Below are positions 52,267 through 60,618 of a stretch of DNA of 64,000 nt, in pieces (positions within the stretch are counted from its first letter, which is position 1; the number at the start of each line of letters is the position of its first letter). A program made the position numbers and the translations under genes. Below the pieces are notes generated by a model, which was given only the letters and a program-made list of their open reading frames with translations, had not been told where the DNA came from and did no database searches. Location: positions 186,001 to 250,000 of the forward strand of contig NZ_JBHTDC010000002.1 of NCBI RefSeq assembly GCF_042666435.1, read 5' to 3'. The DNA comes from Allosphingosinicella sp042666435. Its GTDB lineage: Bacteria; Pseudomonadota; Alphaproteobacteria; Sphingomonadales; Sphingomonadaceae.

Positions 52267-52819
52267 CGTCGATCGGATTTTCGAGCGCGTCGGTCAGCCA
52301 GGCGCGCGCCGTCTGCCAGCGCCGCTTGATCGTTGGTTCGGACAGTCCCGTGACGATGCCGATGTCGGCCACCGTCATGCCCCCGAAATAGCGCATCTCC
52401 ACCAATTCCATCAGCTGTTCGTCGATCGCCCCCAAACGGATAAGCGCGGATTCGAGGCAATTCAGATCAAGCCGCTGTCCGCCCTCGACTGCCGTGCAGA
52501 GCTCGACCTTGACGTGCCCGCGTTTGGCGGAGCTTTTCAGCCGGGCATGATCGACCAGGATATGCCGCATCATGCGCGAAGCGAGCGCGATCAGGTGCGC
52601 GCGATCGGCCAGGTTGTTCTGGTCCATCGCCATGATCTTGAGGACGGCATCGTTGATGAGATCGCCGGTCGAGAGGGAGGAGTCGCGCTCGCCGCGCAGC
52701 CGCGCCGCCGCGATCATGACGAGCTCCGGATGGAGCCGGGCGATCAGCCGGTCGCGGGCGCTGCTCTCGCCATTTTGCCAGCGGGCCAGCAGTATGTTCG
52801 TTTCCGGCTCGCTCCCCAT
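52259..52819 (-). CDS. ECF-family sigma factor (TIGR02999-like)
   Basis: A 186-residue sigma-70 family protein. Region 2 is around LSTGDLINDAVLKIMAMDQN and ASRMMRHILVDHARLKSSAK; region 4 is MRYFGGMTVADIGIVTGLSE with TIKRRWQTARAWL. The VDHARxK motif and ending fit the TIGR02999 group, which lacks a classical anti-sigma factor and is linked to Ser/Thr kinases. The downstream overlapping kinase gene supports this. Target promoters are unknown. Confidence 0.92.
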   Translation of the reverse strand: MGSEPETNILLARWQNGESSARDRLIARLHPELVMIAAARLRGERDSSLSTGDLINDAVLKIMAMDQNNLADRAHLIALASRMMRHILVDHARLKSSAKRGHVKVELCTAVEGGQRLDLNCLESALIRLGAIDEQLMELVEMRYFGGMTVADIGIVTGLSEPTIKRRWQTARAWLTDALENPIDDA

Positions 52820-52917
52820 GCGGCCTCCCCGATCGACAGCCTAGGGCCGCTCTCCCGCTACCGCAAGATGGACCCCGTTTCCCCTCGACGCGCGGGGCCT
52901 GGACGATCCTGGACCGG

Positions 52918-53604
52918 TCACGCCCCGGAGCCGTAGATGTCCGTCATCCACCCGTGGGTGACCATCACGCGGTCGCCGAGCTCGGCCTCCGAGAACAAAA
53001 TCTCGGCGAAAGGTTCGGGAATGCCGACGCAGCCATGCGTCGCATATTCCTCGTCGACCTCGCTGCCGTGGATGGCGACGCCATCCCAGGTCAGCCGCAG
53101 CATGTACGGCATCGGCGCGCCGTCATAGATGTTGGACACATGATCCGCATTCTTCTGCAGGATGGGAAAAGTGCCGGTAGGCGTCGGCTTCTCGTCGGCG
53201 CCGTAGATGAGCGACGATCGCCCGATCTCGACGCCCGCGCGATAGACGTACAGCCGCTGCACCGCGAGATCGACGACGATCGTGGTCGGCCCCTCGGGCG
53301 CGCCCTCCCCGTTCCAGGCATAATCCCCCGCCTCGATCGGCTGATCCAGCGAGAGCACGGTGTTGACCGGGAAACCCTTGTCCGGCGCGCCATAGGTGAT
53401 GACAGGCGCGGGGGGCGCGGCCGCCGCAACCGGCGCGGCGGCGGGCTTCAACAGAGCCACGGCCGGATCGGCCGCGGGGGAAGGCTCGGTCGCGAACATC
53501 GAGGGGATGACCGGCGAAGCCGGCGAGCACGCCGCCGCCAGGGCGATGAACAGGAACATCCAGCAGCGTTCGGATACGCGGCGGCGGGTCAGCTTCCTTG
53601 CCAT
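52918..53604 (-). CDS. L,D-transpeptidase (YkuD domain)
   Basis: A 228-residue exported protein: basic start, hydrophobic segment MFLFIALAAACSPASP that may be a lipoprotein signal (Cys26), a Pro/Ala-rich linker, and a C-terminal YkuD domain. The active site is present: IHGSEVDEEYATHGCVGIP with Cys192 as nucleophile. It forms 3-3 cross-links in peptidoglycan or anchors proteins to it. Divergent from the siderophore receptor. Confidence 0.93.
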   Translation of the reverse strand: MARKLTRRRVSERCWMFLFIALAAACSPASPVIPSMFATEPSPAADPAVALLKPAAAPVAAAAPPAPVITYGAPDKGFPVNTVLSLDQPIEAGDYAWNGEGAPEGPTTIVVDLAVQRLYVYRAGVEIGRSSLIYGADEKPTPTGTFPILQKNADHVSNIYDGAPMPYMLRLTWDGVAIHGSEVDEEYATHGCVGIPEPFAEILFSEAELGDRVMVTHGWMTDIYGSGA

Positions 53605-53754
53605 CGAAATCTCCTCCTTTCTGGCGGATTATCGCGGAAGCGCGGGCTCTGGCTACAGGGCTGTCCGGGCTGTGCCCGTTCGGGACGGTCGCCGTCCCAT
53701 TGCTGAACGCGACTGGCGGTTCAGACAGCTGCCAGCGCCGCCGGCTTCGATTGC

Positions 53755-53775
53755 TATTGCGAAAGAGTTGCAATA
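53755..53775. promoter_or_regulatory. iron-regulator-like dyad upstream of the siderophore receptor
   Basis: TATTGC and GCAATA are separated by 9 bp, 25 bp upstream of the receptor start, just before the GGGAGG ribosome site. TTGC/GCAA-type dyads are what alphaproteobacterial Fur/Irr sites look like; assignment is by context. A second perfect dyad, GGGACGGTCGCCGTCCC, lies at 53682-53698. Confidence 0.4.
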
Positions 53776-53800
53776 AGAGGCGCGAAACGGGAGGTTCTTC

Positions 53801-55867
53801 ATGCAGTTTCGCTTCGTCACCCTCATGCTGCTCGGCGCGGCGACTTCGGCTCTCGCGCAACCGGCCGCCGACGAGGCGAGCGAGGATATCGTCGTCACCG
53901 CCGGACGCGCGGTCACGGCGACCAAGACCGAGACCCCCATCATCGAGACGCCGCAGGCGATCAGCGTCGTGCCGGCCGAGCTGTTCCTCGATCGCGGCGC
54001 CCGCAATGTGCAGGAGACATTGCGCTATTCCGCTGGGGTCACCGCCGAGGCGTTCGGCCTCGACACCCGATCCGACACCATCTCGGTCCGCGGCCTCGAT
54101 CCCGTCCAGTATCAGGACGGGATGCGCAAGAACTACAATTTCAGCCCCATTCCCCGCATCGACGTCCACACGCTGGATCGCGTCGAGGTTCTGCGTGGCC
54201 CGTCCTCGGTCCTCTACGGCCAGGGCGCGAGCGGCGGCATCGTCAATATCGTCAGCAAGCGTCCTCTGTTCGAGACCGAGGGTGAGGTCGCGGTCGAATA
54301 TGGCAGCTTCGACCGCAAACAGGCGCGAATCGACGTCACCGGTCCGCTCGACGAGGCCGGCATCCTCGCCGGACGTCTCGTCGCCGTCGTGCGGGATGCG
54401 AACCAGCAGACGGACCGGATCGGCGACGACCGGATCGGCGTCTCGCCGTCGCTCACCTGGAACATCGGCGATCACACGACGCTGACCGCCATCGGCCTCT
54501 ACCAGCGCGACCGGAGCGCTTCGAGCCAGCAATTCCTGCCCGTCGTCGCGACCCTCGCCGCCCCGCCCGGCCGCCGCGTCGACATCGACACGTTCCTGGG
54601 TGACGAGGATTATGACCGTCTGAACGCACGCCAGTTTACGGGCACCTTGCTCGCCGAGCACAGGTTCAGCGACGCCGTGACCTCGCGCAGCCGGCTCCGC
54701 TTCGTCGATGCGAAGACGACGTTCCAGGAGATTTTCCCGGATGTCTATTCCAACCCGCTCGACCCGTTCATCGACGACGAGGACCGGGTGGTCAATCGCG
54801 ACGCCTACCAGATCAAGCCGCGCATCCGCGTTTTCACGAACGACAACAATCTGGAGCTGGACTTCGCCACCGGGCCGTTCACGCACAAGCTGCTGGTCGG
54901 CGTCGATTACAGCGACTTCCGCCAGCGCTCCCGCTCGGGCTTCGGTCGGGTGACCCCGATCGACATTTACGATCCCGTCTCGGCCGGCGTCGTCTCGCCC
55001 GATTATTTCGACGATCCCCGGCAGCGCAACACGCAGCTCGGCATCTATGTGCAGGACCAGATACGCTATGCGGATCGGGTGACCCTGGTGGTCGGCGCCC
55101 GCCGCGACAGGGCGCGATCCAAGACGGAAGGCAGTGCCGGGCAGGTCGACCAGGCGACGACCTTCCGCGCGGGCCTGATCGGCGAGATCGGCTGGGGCGT
55201 CGCGCCTTATGTCAGCTATTCGGAATCCTTCCTCCCCGTCGCGGGCCTGGATTTCAACAACGTCGCTTTCGTGCCCGTCCGTGGTCGCCAATATGAGGCC
55301 GGGGTGAAATGGCAGCCGGCCCGCGGCGCCCTGCTCACCGCGAGCGTCTATGACATCGTCGAAAGCAATCGCCCGACCAACGATCCCGAGAACGTGCTGA
55401 ACACCGTCCAGACCGGCGAGATCCGGTCGCGCGGCTTCGAGCTGGAGGGCGCCTGGGCGGTCGCCGACGATTTCCTGGTCACCGCCGCCTACAGCCACAC
55501 CGACGCGGAAGTAACGAAAAGCAATTTCGCGCCGGAGGTCGGCCAGCGGCTCAGCGACGTGCCGCGCGACCTCGCCTCCTTGTGGGGAATGAAAAGCTTC
55601 GCGATCGGCGGCGACAGCGAATTGCGGCTGGGCGGCGGCGTCCGCCATGTCGGCGCGACCGTCTCCACCGGCGTCGCCGGAGCGCTGCGTACGCCGAGCT
55701 ACACGCTCGTCGATGCGCTCGCCGAGTTCGACTGGCGGCAATGGACGGTATCGCTGAGCGCCACCAACCTGTTCGACGAGACCTATTACGCGCCCTGCCG
55801 CGCCTTCGGCGACTGCTTCACCGGCAACAAGCGCAGCGTGATCGGCACATTGGCCTACCGGTTCTGA
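53801..55867 (+). CDS. TonB-dependent siderophore receptor
   Basis: A 688-residue outer membrane receptor: signal peptide (FRFVTLMLLGAATSALAQ-like, residues 1-22), plug domain (TPQAISVVPAELFLDRGARN, VRGLDPVQYQDGMRK, EVLRGPSSVLYGQGASGG), a 22-strand barrel, and the terminal aromatic (LAYRF). The pattern fits TIGR01783 ferric-siderophore receptors. It heads an operon with a PepSY protein and a small membrane protein (1-bp and 4-bp overlaps). Iron control through the upstream dyad is likely. Confidence 0.95.
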   Translation: MQFRFVTLMLLGAATSALAQPAADEASEDIVVTAGRAVTATKTETPIIETPQAISVVPAELFLDRGARNVQETLRYSAGVTAEAFGLDTRSDTISVRGLDPVQYQDGMRKNYNFSPIPRIDVHTLDRVEVLRGPSSVLYGQGASGGIVNIVSKRPLFETEGEVAVEYGSFDRKQARIDVTGPLDEAGILAGRLVAVVRDANQQTDRIGDDRIGVSPSLTWNIGDHTTLTAIGLYQRDRSASSQQFLPVVATLAAPPGRRVDIDTFLGDEDYDRLNARQFTGTLLAEHRFSDAVTSRSRLRFVDAKTTFQEIFPDVYSNPLDPFIDDEDRVVNRDAYQIKPRIRVFTNDNNLELDFATGPFTHKLLVGVDYSDFRQRSRSGFGRVTPIDIYDPVSAGVVSPDYFDDPRQRNTQLGIYVQDQIRYADRVTLVVGARRDRARSKTEGSAGQVDQATTFRAGLIGEIGWGVAPYVSYSESFLPVAGLDFNNVAFVPVRGRQYEAGVKWQPARGALLTASVYDIVESNRPTNDPENVLNTVQTGEIRSRGFELEGAWAVADDFLVTAAYSHTDAEVTKSNFAPEVGQRLSDVPRDLASLWGMKSFAIGGDSELRLGGGVRHVGATVSTGVAGALRTPSYTLVDALAEFDWRQWTVSLSATNLFDETYYAPCRAFGDCFTGNKRSVIGTLAYRF

Positions 55868-57036
55868 TGATGAACAGGGGAAAAGTGCGCGGCTGGTATT
55901 GGGTTCACAAATGGACCAGCCTCGTCTGCACCCTGTTCCTGCTGATCCTGTGCGTCACCGGGCTGCCGCTCATCTTCGGCGACGAAATCTATCACCTCTC
56001 GACCGGAGGAGTCGAAGAGGTTCCGCCGCCTCCGCCGGGCGGGACGCCTGTCGATCTCGACACCTTCATCGCCCGCGCGACCGCGCTCTATCCGGGCGAC
56101 GTCCCGCTCTTCCTCGGCTGGGATGCGGACCATCCCACCGTCTACGTCAATACCGGCGCCCGCCCGGACACGCCGCCGGCCGAGATGCACACCGCCGTCT
56201 TCCACGCCTTCACCGGCGAACGGATCCCGGTTCCGCAGTTCAACGAAGGGCTGATGTACACCCTCTTCGTCATTCATACCGAGATGTTCGCCGGCCTCCC
56301 CGGCAAGCTGTTCCTCGGCGCGATGGGCATCCTCTTCGCCGTCGCGATCGTCTCGGGTGTGGTCCTCTACGCCCCCTTCATGCGCAAGCTCGATTTCGGC
56401 ACCGTCCGGACGGCGCGGAGCCGCCGACTGAAATGGCTCGATCTCCACAATCTGCTCGGCATCGTCACCGCGATGTGGGCCGGCGTGGTGGCGCTGACCG
56501 GCGTCCTCAACACGCTGGAGCGGCCGCTCTACGACAGCTGGCAGGCGGGCCAGCTCGCCCGTATGACCGCGCCCTACGAGGGGCTGCCGCCGCCCGAGCG
56601 GCTCGGCTCGATCGATGCCGCCGTCAGCGCCGCGCGGGCCGCCGTGCCGGACATGCGCCCGAGCTTCGTAAGCTATCCCGGCACCGGCTATAGCGGCCTT
56701 CACCATTATGGCGTGTTCATGCAGGGCGACAGTCCGCTGTCGAAACGCACGTACCAGCCGGTGCTGGTCGACGCCGCCACGTCCCAATTCACCGCCACCG
56801 CGCAATGGCCGGCCTTCATGCAGGCCCTCTATCTGTCGCAGCCGCTCCATTTCGGCGATTATGGCGGGCTGCCGCTCAAGATCATCTGGGCTTTGCTCAC
56901 CCTGGTCACCATTGTCCTCCTGTCGAGCGGACTCTATCTCTGGCTCGGCCGTCACCGGCGCCCGATCGACGCGCTGGTCGCCGAGATCGAGAGCGGCGGC
57001 CGAATTGAAGCCGATCCGGTCAGGGAGGCGGCATGA
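55867..57036 (+). CDS. PepSY-associated membrane protein (siderophore reductase-like)
   Basis: A 389-residue inner-membrane protein starting RGWYWVHKWTSLVCTLFLLI, with further helices LFLGAMGILFAVAIVSGVVL, LLGIVTAMWAGVVALTGVLN and a last one IIWALLTLVTIVLLSSGLYL, plus periplasmic PepSY parts. Conserved His residues in the helices (VHKW, HTEMF, LHNLLG) fit heme binding. Relatives such as FoxB/FpvG act in periplasmic ferrisiderophore reduction. Start ATG overlaps the receptor stop by one base (TGATG). Confidence 0.92.
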   Translation: MMNRGKVRGWYWVHKWTSLVCTLFLLILCVTGLPLIFGDEIYHLSTGGVEEVPPPPPGGTPVDLDTFIARATALYPGDVPLFLGWDADHPTVYVNTGARPDTPPAEMHTAVFHAFTGERIPVPQFNEGLMYTLFVIHTEMFAGLPGKLFLGAMGILFAVAIVSGVVLYAPFMRKLDFGTVRTARSRRLKWLDLHNLLGIVTAMWAGVVALTGVLNTLERPLYDSWQAGQLARMTAPYEGLPPPERLGSIDAAVSAARAAVPDMRPSFVSYPGTGYSGLHHYGVFMQGDSPLSKRTYQPVLVDAATSQFTATAQWPAFMQALYLSQPLHFGDYGGLPLKIIWALLTLVTIVLLSSGLYLWLGRHRRPIDALVAEIESGGRIEADPVREAA

Positions 57037-57218
57037 TACGCCGCGCGAGCCGGCGAGCCCGCCGCATCTTCGCCATCCCGGCCGCGATCGCCGCCGTGAC
57101 GCTCATAGGCCTGATTGCCGGACTTCTCGGCGACGGCGCCGCCGACCTCCTCTCCTGGCTCGCTCTAGGATCGTGCCTGGCGGTGATCGCCTGGGCGCTG
57201 TCGGCGCGTCGGGATTGA
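57033..57218 (+). CDS. small membrane protein of the siderophore operon
   Basis: A 61-residue protein starting inside the PepSY stop codon (ATGA). A very basic N-terminus (MIRRASRRARRIF) is followed by two hydrophobic segments (AIPAAIAAVTLIGLIAGLLG, LLSWLALGSCLAVIAWAL). Short two-helix proteins often trail PepSY genes in TonB-receptor operons; role unknown. Overlap with the PepSY gene makes it very likely real. Confidence 0.8.
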   Translation: MIRRASRRARRIFAIPAAIAAVTLIGLIAGLLGDGAADLLSWLALGSCLAVIAWALSARRD

Positions 57219-57267
57219 GCCACCGGCTTGGAGCGGATAAGCAGCGGAGCGGAGGAAGGGAAAGACG

Positions 57268-57615
57268 ATGAAGGCGACCATCTATCACAATCCTGCCTGC
57301 GGCACCTCGCGCAAGACGCTGGAGATATTGCGCGAATCGGGCGCCGACGTGACGGTGATCGAATATCTGAAAGCGACCCCGGCCAAGGCGGAGTTGAAGC
57401 GGCTCTACGAGCGCGCCGGCATCGCGCCGCGGCAGGGGCTGCGGGCGAAGGAGCAGCTCGCGTCGGACCTCGACCTTGTCGAGGGCGCGGTCAGCGACGA
57501 GGCGATACTCGACGCGATGGTGGAAAATCCGATCCTGATAAACAGGCCGCTGGTCGAGACGGACAAGGGCGTCCGCCTCTGCCGTCCACAGGAGGTGGTG
57601 CGGGAAATCCTCTGA
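57268..57615 (+). CDS. arsC: arsenate reductase, glutaredoxin-coupled
   Basis: A 115-residue ArsC-fold protein. The catalytic Cys11 is in NPACGTSRKTLE, followed by EYLKATPAKAELKRLY and the ENPILINRPLVETDKG region. It reduces arsenate to arsenite with glutathione/glutaredoxin. The rest of the ars operon is absent, so it could be a housekeeping ArsC/Spx-like copy. Confidence 0.9.
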   Translation: MKATIYHNPACGTSRKTLEILRESGADVTVIEYLKATPAKAELKRLYERAGIAPRQGLRAKEQLASDLDLVEGAVSDEAILDAMVENPILINRPLVETDKGVRLCRPQEVVREIL

Positions 57616-57736
57616 TTCCTCACCCTCCCGCCGGCGGAGGGGACGCATGTCCCGAAAGTGTCACTGAACCGCATTAGTCCCGCCACGAACGGGAGAGCGG
57701 CTTGCGCGGCGGGCGGCGGCCTCCCTATCAGGGCGG

Positions 57737-58492
57737 ATGCAGCGCAGGATGAGATCGATCGCCGTCTACAGCCTCAAGGGCGGGGTCGGCAAAACCAGCA
57801 TCGCGGTCAACCTCGCCTGGGCGGCGGCGGCCTTGTCGTCGCGCAAGACCCTGCTCTGGGACCTGGACGGGCAGGCCGCCTCCTCCTTCCTGCTCGGCGC
57901 TGAGGCGGCCGGCTCAGAGGAAGCGCAGGCGGTATTCTCGCGCGATGTCGCGCCCTCGAAGCTGGTCCGGCCGACCGCGACGCCGCGCCTCGACCTTCTT
58001 CCCGCCGACGCCTCGCTGCGCGGGCTCGACCGATTCTTCTTCACCCTCGCCCGGAAGAAGAGGCTTGAGAAGCTGCTGGGCCGGCTCGCCCGGGATTACG
58101 ACCGGATCGTGCTCGATTGCCCGCCGGGCCTCGCCGAGACCAGTGAGCAGGTGCTGCGCGCCGCCCACATCGTCATCGTGCCGGTCATACCCTCGCCTTT
58201 GTCGCGGCGGGCGCTGGACGAGGTGGTCGATTATCTCGACCGCCATTCCATCCGCCGCGGCGCGATCCTGCCCGTCTACAACATGGCCGACCGGCGCCGC
58301 TCGATGCACCTCGCCGCGCTGGAGGCGAATCCGTCCTGGCCGGTCATTCCCATGGCGAGCGCGGTCGAGGCCATGGCGGCCCGGCGCGAACCGCTAGGCG
58401 CGTTCGCGCCGCGCTCGCCCGCCAGCCTCGCGCTCAACGGCCTGTGGACCGCGATCGAGCGGCGGCTGGCGCGGATGCCCAAAGACGGTTGA
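57737..58492 (+). CDS. ParA-family ATPase
   Basis: A 251-residue P-loop ATPase. Motifs: deviant Walker A YSLKGGVGKTS, LLWDLDGQAASSFLLG, and Walker B-like DRIVLDCPPGLAETSE. Members position chromosomes, plasmids or protein complexes on the nucleoid or pole. No parB or parS-like repeats are adjacent, so it is an orphan ParA/MipZ-like protein. Start 57737 or 57749 (MRSIAVYSLKGG). Confidence 0.9.
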   Translation: MQRRMRSIAVYSLKGGVGKTSIAVNLAWAAAALSSRKTLLWDLDGQAASSFLLGAEAAGSEEAQAVFSRDVAPSKLVRPTATPRLDLLPADASLRGLDRFFFTLARKKRLEKLLGRLARDYDRIVLDCPPGLAETSEQVLRAAHIVIVPVIPSPLSRRALDEVVDYLDRHSIRRGAILPVYNMADRRRSMHLAALEANPSWPVIPMASAVEAMAARREPLGAFAPRSPASLALNGLWTAIERRLARMPKDG

Positions 58493-58524
58493 CCGGCACC
58501 GCGCGCCCATCCAAGCGAAAAGCC

Positions 58525-59244
58525 ATGGCGGTTCTCGATCCGGACCTGTTGCTGAGAGCCTATGCGATCGGCGTCTTCCCGATGGCCGACAGCCGCGACG
58601 CCGCCGAAATCTTCTGGGTCGAGCCGCGCAAGCGGGCGATCATGCCGCTGGACGGGTTCCGCCTCTCCCGCTCGCTCCGGAAGAAAATCCGCTCGGGAGC
58701 CTTCACCGTCACCCGCGACCGGGCCTTCGCCGCCGTCCTGCGCCGCTGCGCCGAGCGCGACGAAACCTGGATCAACCGCGAGATCGAGCAGAGCTACAAT
58801 CTGCTCCATCGCGTCGGCCGCGCCCACTCCATCGAATGCTGGCAGGATGACCAGCTGGTCGGGGGGCTTTACGGCGTCAGGCTGGGCGCGGCCTTCTTCG
58901 GCGAGAGCATGTTTTCATTGAAGCCCGATGCGTCCAAGGTGGCGCTGGCCTGGCTGGTGGCGCGGCTGATCGTCGGCGGCTTCCGCCTGCTCGACTGCCA
59001 GTTCATGACCGATCATCTCCGCCGCCTCGGCGCGGTGGAGATCGACCAAAAGGATTATGTCGCGATATTGGCGTCGGCGCTCTCGGAAGGCGCTTCGGCG
59101 GGGGCAGCGGGCGCGGGCGACGCCTCGGGCGCCGGCGCGGAGTTCGGCGCGCTCGACCGGCTGCTCGCCGCCGACCCTTCCCGCTCCGTCGACGGCGCCG
59201 CGTCGGGATGCGTCATCGCGCAGCTCTTGGGCCAGACGTCGTAG
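58525..59244 (+). CDS. aat: leucyl/phenylalanyl-tRNA-protein transferase
   Basis: A 239-residue enzyme adding Leu or Phe to N-terminal Lys/Arg of proteins, marking them for ClpAP. Motifs: LLRAYAIGVFPMADSRDA, FWVEPRKRAIMPLDGFRLSR, GGLYGVRLGAAFFGESMFS, and FRLLDCQFMTDHLRRLGAVE. The last about 55 residues are Ala/Gly-rich and extend beyond the conserved core; they are encoded by DNA that is also coding on the other strand for the DUF2155 protein. Confidence 0.95.
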   Translation: MAVLDPDLLLRAYAIGVFPMADSRDAAEIFWVEPRKRAIMPLDGFRLSRSLRKKIRSGAFTVTRDRAFAAVLRRCAERDETWINREIEQSYNLLHRVGRAHSIECWQDDQLVGGLYGVRLGAAFFGESMFSLKPDASKVALAWLVARLIVGGFRLLDCQFMTDHLRRLGAVEIDQKDYVAILASALSEGASAGAAGAGDASGAGAEFGALDRLLAADPSRSVDGAASGCVIAQLLGQTS

Positions 59245-59666
59245 ACCGGATGCTCGACGACGTTGAGCGACGGCGATTCCTTGTACAGCCAGCCCGAGAA
59301 TACCCGCTCGAACTGGTCCTGCGCATTGCGCACGTCGAGCTGGACGAAAGCCCCGGTCAGCGGCTGGATTTCCCACGGCGCGGTGGTTTCGCAGGCCCGG
59401 AGGCGCACGACCACGTCGCCGACGCGAACCGCCTCGCCCGGCTTCATCTCGAGATCGCGCGAGATGCCGTTGCGCTTGTTGAGCAGGCCGATCACCGCCA
59501 CCCGCTCCGCCATCGGCGTCGTGCCGGGCGCCATCGCCGTCACCGTCTGAGGAATGTCGACGGTCTGCGGTTCGGGCTCGGCATCCGGCCGCGCCTGCTG
59601 CTCGGGCACGCCGCGGTCGCAGCCGGCCAGCAGGGCGAGGCCCGCAAGGATCAGGCGGCGGCTCAT
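59055..59666 (-). CDS. DUF2155 lipoprotein
   Basis: A 203-residue lipoprotein: signal LILAGLALLAGC with Cys16, then the DUF2155 core (AVIGLLNKRNGISRDLEMKP, RLRACETTAPWEIQPLTGAF, VFSGWLYKESPSLNVVEHPV, DVWPKSCAM). The C-terminal 45 residues are a Pro/Ala/Ser-rich tail. Convergent with aat and overlapping it by 190 bp. Its start overlaps the MlaD stop (ATGA), making it the last gene of a five-gene operon. Function unknown. Confidence 0.92.
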   Translation of the reverse strand: MSRRLILAGLALLAGCDRGVPEQQARPDAEPEPQTVDIPQTVTAMAPGTTPMAERVAVIGLLNKRNGISRDLEMKPGEAVRVGDVVVRLRACETTAPWEIQPLTGAFVQLDVRNAQDQFERVFSGWLYKESPSLNVVEHPVYDVWPKSCAMTHPDAAPSTEREGSAASSRSSAPNSAPAPEASPAPAAPAEAPSESADANIAT

Positions 59667-60187
59667 TGCGCGGGTGATTCTTCCATGGTGCCGAGCCCCG
59701 GTTCGCCGGCATTGGCCGGAGGCGTGGTGGCCGAGCTGCCCGAACGGTTGATGAACGAGCCGATCAGCCCCATCATGTCAATCGAGCCCTGGGTGTCGAA
59801 GATCGCGTCGCCGTCCTTGAGCGGCGTCGGCGATCCGCCGGGCAACAGGGCGATATAGGTTCCGCCGAGCAACCCTTCGGCGGTGATCGCCGCGCTGCTG
59901 TCGGACGGTACGTTTACATCCTCGTCGAGGGCGAGGATCACTTCGGCCTGGTAGCTTTCCGGGTCGAGCCGCTGGCCGGCGACGCTGCCGACCTTCAGGC
60001 CGGCGATGCGGACGTCGGTTCCGACCGATACGCCGTTGGCGGCGGGAAAGAGCGCGGTGACCCGGATCGAATCGCGCATGCCGCCGCCGGTCCGCCCCCA
60101 TGCGAAGATGATGAACCAGGCCGCCAGCAATACAACGAAAAGGCCGACCACGGCCTCGATCAGATTGTCACGGAGCAGGCTCTTCAT
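59663..60187 (-). CDS. mlaD: MlaD-family lipid transport protein
   Basis: A 174-residue protein with one N-terminal membrane helix (AVVGLFVVLLAAWFIIFAWG) and a single MCE/MlaD domain (VTALFPAANGVSVGTDVRIA, LKVGSVAGQRLD, EGLLGGTYIALLPGGSP). MlaD forms the periplasmic ring that hands phospholipid to the MlaFE transporter. mlaE and mlaF are not in the window. 3-bp gap from the NDUFA12 gene and ATGA overlap with DUF2155. Confidence 0.92.
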   Translation of the reverse strand: MKSLLRDNLIEAVVGLFVVLLAAWFIIFAWGRTGGGMRDSIRVTALFPAANGVSVGTDVRIAGLKVGSVAGQRLDPESYQAEVILALDEDVNVPSDSSAAITAEGLLGGTYIALLPGGSPTPLKDGDAIFDTQGSIDMMGLIGSFINRSGSSATTPPANAGEPGLGTMEESPAQ

Positions 60188-60190
60188 GGC

Positions 60191-60571
60191 CTATTCGGGC
60201 GTCCAGGCCTGATAATCCCCGCTCGCCGCCTGGCGGCGGCCGCCCCGCTCGAGCGAGCCCGACGGGCGGTACGCTCCGGCAGTGCCGGTAAGGTTGGCCG
60301 TCGCCGGCGCCTGGAACTTGCGCGGGGGCGGCAGGGCCTCGTCGGGATGACCGTCTATCTGATGGTGGATCCAGCTATACCATTCGGGGGGAATGCGGCT
60401 GGCGTCGTTCGCGCCATTGTACATCACCCAGCGCTTGTCGCCCTTCTTCGAATGGAAATAGACATTGCCCTGGGAATCGGCGCCCACGCGGACGCCGTTC
60501 CGCCAGTTGAACAAAGTGGTGCCGATGGTCGCGCCATCCCACCAGGTGAAGATTTTCTTCAGCAGGCCCAT
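60191..60571 (-). CDS. NDUFA12-like complex I accessory subunit
   Basis: A 126-residue protein matching the B17.2/NDUFA12 family (LFNWRNGVRVGADSQGNVYF, RWVMYNGANDASRIPPEWYS, WIHHQIDGHPDEALPPPRKF). It is one of the few supernumerary subunits of respiratory complex I shared by alphaproteobacteria and mitochondria. Member of the cold-shock/DUF192/NDUFA12/mlaD/DUF2155 operon. Confidence 0.94.
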   Translation of the reverse strand: MGLLKKIFTWWDGATIGTTLFNWRNGVRVGADSQGNVYFHSKKGDKRWVMYNGANDASRIPPEWYSWIHHQIDGHPDEALPPPRKFQAPATANLTGTAGAYRPSGSLERGGRRQAASGDYQAWTPE

Positions 60572-60618
60572 GGCCGTCCGCCTAGCGCCGATGGGCGATG
60601 CTGCGCAAGCCTTTGCGG

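Noticed and set aside
57737..58492. Plasmid or chromosome partition locus
   Set aside because: Only a ParA-like ATPase is present; no parB gene or parS-like repeats nearby, and neighbours are chromosomal housekeeping genes.
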